From NCBI GenBank assembly GCA_937996585.1, contig CALKUW010000211.1, positions 1 to 5,012 on the forward strand: a stretch of DNA of 5,012 bases. Direction: 5' to 3'. Numbering within the stretch: the first letter of the stretch is position 1; each line of letters begins with the position of its first letter. The translations under genes were made by a program, and so were the position numbers. This DNA comes from an uncultured Flavobacteriales bacterium. Lineage in GTDB: Bacteria; Bacteroidota; Bacteroidia; Flavobacteriales_D; Sanyastnellaceae. The notes under the pieces were generated by a model, which was given only the letters and a program-made list of their open reading frames with translations, did no database searches and was not told the DNA's origin. Positions 1 through 5,012 of the stretch are shown here, piece after piece.

Positions 1-888
1 AACGGTCTTCTGCGCTTCATTGACCTCCATGACGCTCGTCAGGATCTCGAACTCGAAGTCAACCTCGCGCCCGCTGCGGTGCAGGGCCTGAACGTCCTTG
101 GGGAAACAGCTTCCTCCATATCCGATGCCTGGGAAGAGGAAGCGGGGTCCGATCCGGGTATCGGTGCCCATTCCGCGGCGCACCTTATCCACGTCAGCGC
201 CGACCTTCTCGCAGAAGTTCGCGATCTCGTTCATGAAGGTGATTTTGGTTGCGAGGAAGCTGTTGGCCGCATACTTGGTCAGCTCGGCACTGCGCTCGTC
301 CATGACAATCAGCGGATTGCCCTGGCGGATGAAGGGCTTGTACAAGCGCGTCATCACCTCCTCTGCCCGGTCGCTGCCCACGCCGATGACCACGCGGTCA
401 GGCTTCAGAAAATCGTCGACCGCATAGCCCTCGCGGAGGAATTCAGGGTTGGAGACCACGTCGAAGTCGACGGTGGCGTGGGCGGCCACGGCGGCGGTCA
501 CCTTTTCGGCCGTGCCGACCGGCACCGTGCTCTTGTCCACGATGACCTTGTACTCGGTGATCATCTTGCCCAGCTGGTCGGCCACGCCGAGCACATAGCT
601 CAGGTCCGCACTGCCGTCCTCACCGGGAGGGGTGGGCAAGGCGAGGAAAATGACCTCCGCGGGCCCCACGGCTTCAGCGAGATCGGTGGTGAAGGACAGT
701 CTGCCGGCCTTGATGTTGCGTTCGAACAACACATCTAGGTGGGGCTCGTAGATCGGCACCTCCCCGTTGCGCATTTTCTCGACCTTGGAGGCATCGATGT
801 CGACACAGACGACATCATTTCCGGTTTCTGCAAAACAGGTGCCTGATACAAGGCCGACATAGCCGGTTCCAACAACAGCGATTTTCAT
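1..888 (-). CDS. ugd: UDP-glucose 6-dehydrogenase (3'-truncated by window edge)
   Basis: I translated this gene by hand from the ATG at 886-888; the frame stays open to the left edge, giving 296 residues of a family usually 430-450 long. The enzyme oxidises UDP-glucose to UDP-glucuronate with two NAD+ in the cytoplasm, feeding capsule, exopolysaccharide or LPS synthesis. Seen: an N-terminal Rossmann motif GTGYVG (7-12) with an acidic strand end (VCVDID, 27-32), STVPVGT (120-126), NPEFLREG (147-154, Glu149), KYAANSFLATK (205-215, Lys205 and Asn209), and the catalytic motif GYGGSCFPKD (256-265) with nucleophile Cys261 and Asp265. These match the catalytic Glu, Lys, Asn, Cys and Asp of characterised UDP-glucose dehydrogenases. 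The C-terminal UDP-binding domain lies outside the window. It starts 34 bp after the aminotransferase stop on the same strand, so an operon is likely. No Shine-Dalgarno is visible. A related UDP-sugar substrate such as UDP-GlcNAc cannot be excluded, but the N-terminus (MKIAVVGTGYVGLVSGTCFA) is of the Ugd type. Confidence 0.93.
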   Translation of the reverse strand, partial: MKIAVVGTGYVGLVSGTCFAETGNDVVCVDIDASKVEKMRNGEVPIYEPHLDVLFERNIKAGRLSFTTDLAEAVGPAEVIFLALPTPPGEDGSADLSYVLGVADQLGKMITEYKVIVDKSTVPVGTAEKVTAAVAAHATVDFDVVSNPEFLREGYAVDDFLKPDRVVIGVGSDRAEEVMTRLYKPFIRQGNPLIVMDERSAELTKYAANSFLATKITFMNEIANFCEKVGADVDKVRRGMGTDTRIGPRFLFPGIGYGGSCFPKDVQALHRSGREVDFEFEILTSVMEVNEAQKTV

Positions 889-922
889 GACAGGAAAGGG
901 ATGGCGGGGTTCGCGTGCAAAT

Positions 923-2098
923 TTACGACGACAGTCCCGCCCGGACCGCATCGGCGATGCGCACCTGCAAATCGCCGGTAAGCTCAGTGTGCATGGGCAA
1001 ACTGATGACCCTGTTGGTCAGGTCTTCGGTGACCGGCAGCGCCCCTGCTACTGCATCGAGGTCCGCAAACGCCCCCTGTTGGTGAATGGGTTTGGGATAA
1101 TAAATGCCAAAAGGCACTCCTGATGTGGTCAAGTGGGCAGCCAAGGCATCCCGGCGTTCCGGTCCATCCCCTTCTTCACCGAGGATCAAGGTGTATTGGT
1201 GGAACACATGGTCGGAACGCCCGTCCCGATGCGGGACCGTCACCAACGGGTGTGCATCGAGCAGGTCATCGTAGCGGTTTGCTGCAGCCCGTCGTGCCTC
1301 GTTGTATCCTCTCAAGTGGGGCAGCTTTACCCCCAGAATGGCGGCCTGTATGCTGTCCAGCCGGCTGTTCATGCCGATCAACTCGTGCTCGTAACGCTTC
1401 CGCGATCCGTGGTTGCAGATCATGCGCAGCTTTTCGGCCAACGCCACATCGCGGGTGAAGCAGGCTCCGCCATCCCCGTAACCACCGAGGTTCTTGGAGG
1501 GGAAGAAGCTGGTCGTGCCAATCGTCCCCATTGTCCCGGCCATGGAGAAAGCGTCGGCTTCCGCATCCATCCGCCACCCCGAGCCGATGGCCTGGGCGGT
1601 GTCCTCCACGACATGCAGCCCATGCTTCTCAGCCAGGCCGAGAATGGCGGTCATGTCCGCACACTGACCATACAGGTGCACGGGCAGGATGGCCTTCGTC
1701 CGTGGCGTAATCGCCTGCTCCACGGCAACCGGGTCGATATTGAAGGTTTGAGGATCGACGTCGACCATCACGGGCGTCAATCCCAGCAGCCCGATGACCT
1801 CGACCGTCGCGATGTATGTGAAGGAAGGCGTGATGACCTCATCACCGGGCTTCAGTCCGAGCGCCATGAACGCCGCCTGCAGGGCATCCGTGCCGTTGGC
1901 GCAGGGGATGACGTGGATTGGTTTCTGCTCAGTGGAGCCTAGCCATACCGACAGATCGGCGGCAAACTGCTTGACGGCAGGCCCCTGGATGAAGGCACCG
2001 GATCGGATGACGTCCAGCACGGCCTGGTCCACCTCGTCCTGGATGCGGGCGTATTGGCCCTTGAGGTCCACCATGTGGAGGGGAGCGTCCTTGATCAT
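923..2098 (-). CDS. wbpE: DegT/DnrJ/EryC1 sugar-nucleotide aminotransferase, WbpE-like
   Basis: This 391-residue protein is a complete PLP-dependent aminotransferase (fold type I) of the DegT/DnrJ/EryC1 family. Such enzymes transfer the amino group of glutamate to a keto-sugar nucleotide in the cytoplasm. Seen: CANGTDALQ (66-74), which binds the PLP phosphate; DEVITPSFTY (86-95); VVEDTAQA (163-170), with Asp166 facing the PLP pyridine nitrogen; SFFPSKNLGGYGDGG (197-211), with Lys202 as the Schiff-base lysine; and GMNSRLDSIQAAIL (242-255). From memory it resembles Pseudomonas WbpE, the UDP-3-oxo-GlcNAc-uronate 3-aminotransferase, throughout (YGQCAD, TSFFPSK, NSRLD, SLPMH). The exact substrate is inference. 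Around 178-196 it carries a few more residues than WbpE as I recall it. Start: ATG at 2096-2098, preceded by A-rich sequence and no Shine-Dalgarno; Met9 is a weaker alternative because it would remove residues before the conserved DLKGQ. Stop TAA at 923-925. The dehydrogenase gene follows after 34 bp. Confidence is high for the family, moderate for the wbpE assignment. Confidence 0.93.
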   Translation of the reverse strand: MIKDAPLHMVDLKGQYARIQDEVDQAVLDVIRSGAFIQGPAVKQFAADLSVWLGSTEQKPIHVIPCANGTDALQAAFMALGLKPGDEVITPSFTYIATVEVIGLLGLTPVMVDVDPQTFNIDPVAVEQAITPRTKAILPVHLYGQCADMTAILGLAEKHGLHVVEDTAQAIGSGWRMDAEADAFSMAGTMGTIGTTSFFPSKNLGGYGDGGACFTRDVALAEKLRMICNHGSRKRYEHELIGMNSRLDSIQAAILGVKLPHLRGYNEARRAAANRYDDLLDAHPLVTVPHRDGRSDHVFHQYTLILGEEGDGPERRDALAAHLTTSGVPFGIYYPKPIHQQGAFADLDAVAGALPVTEDLTNRVISLPMHTELTGDLQVRIADAVRAGLSS

Positions 2099-2254
2099 GT
2101 TTTGTGGTCTTCCGCGAAGATAGCGGAGCGGATGCCCCCTTGGCCGCTCAGGACGACCCTGTCATCCGCATTTCTACCCACCCGCAATAACACCTACAAA
2201 ACAGAAGAAAATCGCACTTGAAATGGGATTATATTGCATTCGAACCAAATTATA
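2099..2254. promoter_or_regulatory. Divergent intergenic region, presumed to hold two promoters
   Basis: These 156 bp separate the start codons of the minus-strand aminotransferase and the plus-strand small secreted protein, so both promoters should lie here or just inside the genes. The stretch from about 2185 to 2254 is clearly AT-richer than the GC-rich surroundings. I looked for the Bacteroidota primary-sigma pattern (TTG, then TAnnTTTG) and found only imperfect partial matches, for example TATATTG at 2230-2236 on the plus strand. On the minus strand the aminotransferase leader can form a small hairpin (TCCGC at 2111-2115 with GCGGA at 2123-2127). The role of the region is inferred from gene orientation, not from a clear motif. 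Confidence 0.35.
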
Positions 2255-2731
2255 ATGCTGAAACTGGTCTCCTTCCGTCTGAAGACCGCGTTGCTGCTGC
2301 TGGCCCTGATTTTGGCCTGTGGCGTCCGGGCGCAGGCCTTCAACCCCGACGCCAACAACGATGGCCAGATCGGCGCGGGCGACGTCATTGCGGTCCTGGC
2401 GATATACGGCCTGCCCTTCGAGAGTCCCACGGGCCCCACCATCCTTCATTTCGACCCCGACACGATCGGCATCCTGCCATTGGGCTATGACCTCTACGTC
2501 GCACAGGATTTCACCTTTCCCTATTTGTACGTCACCGTCCCTGACGGGGAATACCCCGGTCAGTCCTTTCGGCTGGCGGTCAAGAAGCAGCCCGACATGA
2601 ACGACCAGCAGGTGTACCTCCAGGACACCCAGGGCAATTGGCTGACGTTGGCCCGGCAGTACGAAACCAACGGCCGCTTTGCCGAACTCGTGTGGACCGG
2701 GTCTTGCTGGTCTGCCGCCCACCTCGAGTGA
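2255..2731 (+). CDS. Small secreted protein with single dockerin/EF-hand-like calcium loop
   Basis: I prefer the ATG at 2255-2257, giving 158 residues, because it yields a textbook signal peptide: basic residues (Lys3, Arg8, Lys10), a hydrophobic core at 11-21, and AQA at 26-28 as a signal peptidase I site. The frame is open to a TTG at 2234, which would only add seven residues. Directly after cleavage comes NPDANNDGQIGAGDV (30-44), a 12-residue calcium loop with acidic or amide ligands at positions 1, 3, 5 and 12 (Asp32, Asn34, Asp36, Asp43), followed by a short hydrophobic helix ending in YG (51-52). This is half of a dockerin-type pair. Residues 60-158 are rich in aromatic and beta-favouring residues, with a lone Cys151; I do not recognise a family and assign no function. 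Cys22 in LILAC could be a lipoprotein site, but Leu at -2 fits poorly. It is the only plus-strand protein gene here and is followed by tRNA-Leu. Likely periplasmic or extracellular. Confidence 0.82.
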   Translation: MLKLVSFRLKTALLLLALILACGVRAQAFNPDANNDGQIGAGDVIAVLAIYGLPFESPTGPTILHFDPDTIGILPLGYDLYVAQDFTFPYLYVTVPDGEYPGQSFRLAVKKQPDMNDQQVYLQDTQGNWLTLARQYETNGRFAELVWTGSCWSAAHLE

Positions 2732-2792
2732 GACCAGCCACCTCCTGAAAGGGTGCGGTCAATCCCTCCGCTTTCCTGAACTTCGCGCCCAT

Positions 2793-2881
2793 GCCCGGGT
2801 GGTGGAATTGGTAGACACGACAGACTTAAACTCTGTTGGCCCGAATGGGCCGTGCGGGTTCAAGTCCCGCCCCGGGTACCA
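2793..2881 (+). tRNA. trnL(UAA): tRNA-Leu (anticodon UAA), CCA encoded
   Basis: The 89-nt sequence folds as a class II tRNA. The acceptor arm is GCCCGGG (2793-2799) with CCCGGGT (2871-2877), discriminator A2878 and encoded CCA (2879-2881). The D arm has stem GTG/CAC (2802-2804, 2816-2818) around a GG-containing loop. The anticodon stem is ACAGA/TCTGT (2820-2824, 2832-2836) with loop CTTAAAC and anticodon TAA at 2827-2829, which reads UUA and UUG. The long variable arm is GGCCC/GGGCC (2838-2842, 2847-2851). The T arm is GCGGG/CCCGC around TTCAAGT (2854-2870). The long variable arm, the UAA anticodon and discriminator A together identify leucine. The first acceptor pair is a G-U wobble, which is unusual. 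It lies 61 bp after the small secreted protein gene, with no terminator visible between them. Confidence 0.97.
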
Positions 2882-2884
2882 TGA

Positions 2885-2911
2885 AAAAGCCCCGCACTGA
2901 GCGGGGCTTTT
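2885..2911. terminator. Bidirectional rho-independent terminator between tRNA-Leu and protease gene
   Basis: A perfect hairpin with seven GC pairs (GCCCCGC at 2889-2895, GCGGGGC at 2901-2907) is extended by four A-T pairs, with loop ACTGA at 2896-2900. On the plus strand it ends in TTTT and begins three bases after the tRNA CCA end. Read on the minus strand it ends in five T and lies 21 bp beyond the protease stop codon. It can therefore end both convergent transcripts. Confidence 0.88.
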
Positions 2912-2932
2912 CGATGTTGATGGGCGGACAGC

Positions 2933-5012
2933 TCATTCGCAGGGCTCCCCGAAAGCGGAGAGGAAGATGAGCATGTCAGAGGTGTTGACGAAGTCGTCAC
3001 CGTTGAGGTCGGCGGTGCAACCCGCGAGGCATCCGAAGTCGCCCAGGAGGATGAGCGCGTCGGAGACGGTCACCGTGCCGTCACCGTCGAAGTCCGGTGG
3101 GCAGTCGTTGGGACCACCACCGCCACCGCCGTCGGGTGAGCCGTTGCAGAGCCCGGAAATCGTCCAGGAGGCGTTGAATTGGGCACCGCTTGAGCTTCCG
3201 TAGCCGTTGAACAGGTAGACTTCCCAGGTTCCGTTGCCGGAGAGACCACTGTTGGAAAGATCGACCGCGGCGGTGTAGGTGCCGTCCGTGGACGTCTGCC
3301 ACGAGGCGGGCCAAAGGGTGTAGTTGCCGATGCTGCTGCAGCCTGCCGGGGAGGAGTCATACCCCCCGAGGGCCGCACAGGCTCCATCTGGCGAAGTGAG
3401 GGCGATGGTGAGGTCTGCGGGCCAGTTCGCGCCTCCACCGGTGTTCGTCCACGCGAGCGAGATATCGAGCGATGTCGGCTCACCCGCTGCGTCGAATGAA
3501 TAGATGGCAGATGCCGCGTTGGCCGATAACGTCGCGTCAAGGGCGCCTTCCGCATCGCAGTCGCAGGGCTCACCGGCGGGCGGGTAGATGCACCCGTCAT
3601 CGTCGATGGTGGCGTCCGCATCGTAGTTGCAGGCCGTGGCATCCGTGCATCCGGTGCAACTGGTGCCATCGCCGCCGCACACGCCGCAGGCGTCGTCGAT
3701 CTGGCATGACCCATCGTCCTCTATGGCCTCGGGGTCATAGTTGCAGGCCGAAGGCAGGGTGCAGCCTGTATTGGCGTTCGAATTTGTGGGGTAGCTGTCG
3801 ATGGTGAGCTGCCCGGTGTTCAACGGGTCGAGGTAGCCGGAAACGCCGACACCCCAGCTCACGTTCATTCGGCCGTAGTAGTCGTAGGCGCCGTTATTGA
3901 CGCTGCCGCTACAGGCCGCCGCGCCACCATAGAGCTGTCCGATGATGCGCTGGTTCTGGTCGAACAGGGGAGAACCGGACGAGCCGGGTTCGGTCACGCC
4001 GAGCTCCCACTGGTTGATCCACCAGACCTGCGCTCCGCCCGCGGTGGAGAAATACGGTGAATTGTTTTCGAAGCAGATCTTCTTCACGTCACCACTCGGG
4101 TGGTGGATGCCCACCGCCGAGGTCGGCGTCGCCCCACTGGCGTCCCAACCGGCATATTCCACATTGTAGCTCGCCGGGGGCGTGGAGCTCAATTGGATGA
4201 GGGCCACGTCACTGCTGCCGCTGTTGACGAGTAGGGTACCGCCCGCGACACTCTGGTTCGTCGGGCCAGTGGAACCGGAGCAGGTGCTGCTCTCGTGGTT
4301 GAAGTAGTAGACCCAGTTGTTCGGGTTTCCGAGGCAGTGGTTGGCCGTGAGAAAGTAGGGCGTGCCGTCCTCTGCGGTGTTGTTCACCAACGCCCCCGTA
4401 CACACGGCGAACCCGCCGTTGGTGATGAGGGCCACAGACCGCTTGGCGACCTGCCAGTCCGCCCCGTCGGGACAGTTCACGTTGATGTTGCACGACCCCG
4501 AGTTTCCAAAGGGACCCATGCTTGCCTCTGGCGCATTTTCCGGGTGCTGCAGCAGGCTGCGGTACCCGTGCACGACCTGCTCGATCCGGATGTCTCCCTG
4601 TCCGTGGACGGCGAGCGGCTCCTGGTATTCGATGACCACGCGATCGGCATCGAGCAGACCGAGGGGCAATGATCCCCATTCCTTCTCGTTGGCTTCGGTG
4701 AAGCTGCCGAGGAACTGGCTCCGTTCCGCATTCCAGACATAGAGCGCAGCGCCTTCCGGTACATCGAAAGTGCCGAGCCGCAAGGCAATGCCCGTCGCAC
4801 CTTCACAGTGGATGCCCAGCCGCCAGATCCAGCGGTCCTTCTCGAAGGTCCAGCTTCCGGAATTTTCAAGGCTGAGGTCAACCTCCCGCTCCACGCCGAA
4901 GCGCCAGGGCGCCTCTTTGTACTGGTCTGTAACCGCATCCTCCGCGGCCAAGGCTCCCAGATCAAGGGCTGCCATGATCAATTCCGGGTGGTCCGAAACA
5001 AAGTCGGACAGC
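2933..5012 (-). CDS. Secreted lysyl-endopeptidase-like serine protease with P-like and dockerin-like C-terminus (5'-truncated)
   Basis: The frame is open to the right edge, so the true start and signal peptide lie outside. Residues are numbered from the codon at 4979-4981. Order: propeptide (to about 158); S1 catalytic domain (159 to about 385) of the Achromobacter protease I type; two Cys-rich repeats (406-426, 444-464); a beta domain like the proprotein-convertase P domain (about 481-612); Gly6 linker (618-623); two dockerin-like calcium loops (630-641, 658-669). Triad: His215 (TANHC), Asp258 (SSDVAL), Ser335 (EPGSSGSP). Asp367 (YDYYGR) aligns with the S1-pocket aspartate that gives lysine specificity. 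Six cysteines fit the known disulfides: 164-357, 170-234, 194-216. Predicted role: extracellular cleavage after Lys, perhaps Arg, for nutrient proteolysis. Tyr351 replaces the family's active-site His (QLHGG), and no Lys precedes the mature GNSGSC start. No type IX secretion C-terminal domain is seen; the protein ends with the dockerin-like part. Stop TGA at 2933-2935, converging on tRNA-Leu. Confidence 0.93.
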   Translation of the reverse strand, partial: LSDFVSDHPELIMAALDLGALAAEDAVTDQYKEAPWRFGVEREVDLSLENSGSWTFEKDRWIWRLGIHCEGATGIALRLGTFDVPEGAALYVWNAERSQFLGSFTEANEKEWGSLPLGLLDADRVVIEYQEPLAVHGQGDIRIEQVVHGYRSLLQHPENAPEASMGPFGNSGSCNINVNCPDGADWQVAKRSVALITNGGFAVCTGALVNNTAEDGTPYFLTANHCLGNPNNWVYYFNHESSTCSGSTGPTNQSVAGGTLLVNSGSSDVALIQLSSTPPASYNVEYAGWDASGATPTSAVGIHHPSGDVKKICFENNSPYFSTAGGAQVWWINQWELGVTEPGSSGSPLFDQNQRIIGQLYGGAAACSGSVNNGAYDYYGRMNVSWGVGVSGYLDPLNTGQLTIDSYPTNSNANTGCTLPSACNYDPEAIEDDGSCQIDDACGVCGGDGTSCTGCTDATACNYDADATIDDDGCIYPPAGEPCDCDAEGALDATLSANAASAIYSFDAAGEPTSLDISLAWTNTGGGANWPADLTIALTSPDGACAALGGYDSSPAGCSSIGNYTLWPASWQTSTDGTYTAAVDLSNSGLSGNGTWEVYLFNGYGSSSGAQFNASWTISGLCNGSPDGGGGGGPNDCPPDFDGDGTVTVSDALILLGDFGCLAGCTADLNGDDFVNTSDMLIFLSAFGEPCE
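3113..3130 (-). repeat. Polyglycine-coding tract (interdomain linker)
   Basis: Six consecutive glycine codons lie between the P-like domain and the dockerin-like end of the protease. On the plus strand this reads as a CCACCG-like simple repeat. It is probably a flexible linker, and short tracts of this kind can vary in length between strains. Confidence 0.6.
3590..3766 (-). repeat. Two 21-codon Cys-rich repeats inside the protease gene
   Basis: Units at 3704-3766 and 3590-3652 encode 21-residue repeats of the form GCT...ACNYD..A...DD..C, with 12 of 21 residues identical between the two copies. The spacer encodes a short Cys/Gly-rich stretch (DACGVCGGDGTSC). Repeats of this style are familiar from secreted proteins of environmental Bacteroidota, where they act as spacers between domains; their exact function is unknown to me. 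The DNA copies have diverged, so this is a protein-level repeat and not a recent duplication. Confidence 0.8.

Noticed and set aside
79..738. Plus-strand open frame of 219 codons antisense to the dehydrogenase
   Set aside because: The minus strand encodes a clear UDP-glucose dehydrogenase with all catalytic motifs. The plus frame is His/Gly/Asp-rich and matches no family, as expected from the opposite strand of a GC-rich gene.
1133..1942. Plus-strand open frame of 269 codons antisense to the aminotransferase
   Set aside because: It lies wholly inside a conserved PLP enzyme gene and has low-complexity, His/Arg/Gly-rich composition without recognisable motifs.
2251..2256. TATAAT as a -10 promoter box
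   Set aside because: It overlaps the start codon of the small secreted protein, so it cannot drive that gene, and Bacteroidota promoters use a different -7 motif.
2315..2323. Lipoprotein signal (LILAC, Cys22) in the small secreted protein
   Set aside because: Leu at -2 is atypical, and a good signal peptidase I site (AQA) follows six residues later, directly before the calcium motif. It is possible but not preferred.
2732..2792. Terminator or small RNA between the small secreted protein gene and tRNA-Leu
   Set aside because: No hairpin with a T-run was found in these 61 bp. Whether the tRNA is co-transcribed or has its own promoter cannot be decided.
2679..2900. Plus-strand open frame running through the tRNA gene
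   Set aside because: It overlaps a perfectly folding tRNA-Leu and part of the terminator, so coding is not credible.
3070..3714. Minus-strand 214-codon frame overlapping the protease C-terminus
   Set aside because: It is an Arg/Pro/Thr-rich frameshifted shadow of the Cys-rich and P-like domains; the real frame has consistent domain structure.
3590..3766. CRISPR-like or tandem DNA repeat
   Set aside because: The units are diverged protein-level repeats inside a coding frame, with no conserved DNA repeat or unique spacers.

Overview
This window looks like chromosomal DNA of a GC-rich member of the Bacteroidota, possibly a marine or freshwater flavobacterial relative. Three things point there. 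The secreted proteins are of a type I associate with that phylum: Cys-rich GCT..ACNYD repeats, dockerin-like D-x-N/D-x-D-G modules and a lysyl-endopeptidase-type protease. None of the visible start codons has a convincing Shine-Dalgarno sequence. The saccharide genes match sugar-nucleotide enzymes common in that group. The placement is inference from protein style, not from a marker gene.

Left part (1-2098, minus strand): two genes read right to left, probably as one operon. The first is a WbpE-like, PLP-dependent sugar-nucleotide aminotransferase (923-2098). After 34 bp comes the 5' two thirds of a UDP-glucose 6-dehydrogenase gene (888 down to the left edge). Together they suggest synthesis of activated uronic-acid and amino-sugar precursors for a surface polysaccharide.

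Middle (2099-2911): a 156-bp intergenic region separates this operon from a divergent plus-strand gene. That gene (2255-2731) encodes a small secreted protein with one dockerin/EF-hand-type calcium loop directly behind its signal peptide and an unrecognised C-terminal part. A tRNA-Leu(UAA) gene with encoded CCA follows (2793-2881). Three bases later a strong hairpin (2885-2911) can terminate transcription from both directions.

Right part (2933-5012, minus strand): a large secreted serine protease gene whose 5' end lies beyond the right edge. Order of parts: propeptide, lysyl-endopeptidase-like S1 catalytic domain with complete triad and all six structural cysteines, two Cys-rich repeats, a P-domain-like beta module, a glycine linker and a two-repeat dockerin-like end. 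It converges on the tRNA.

I found no CRISPR array, transposase, phage gene or defence system. The most interesting points are the protease's departures from the textbook lysyl endopeptidase, and the dockerin-like modules placed at opposite ends of two neighbouring secreted proteins.
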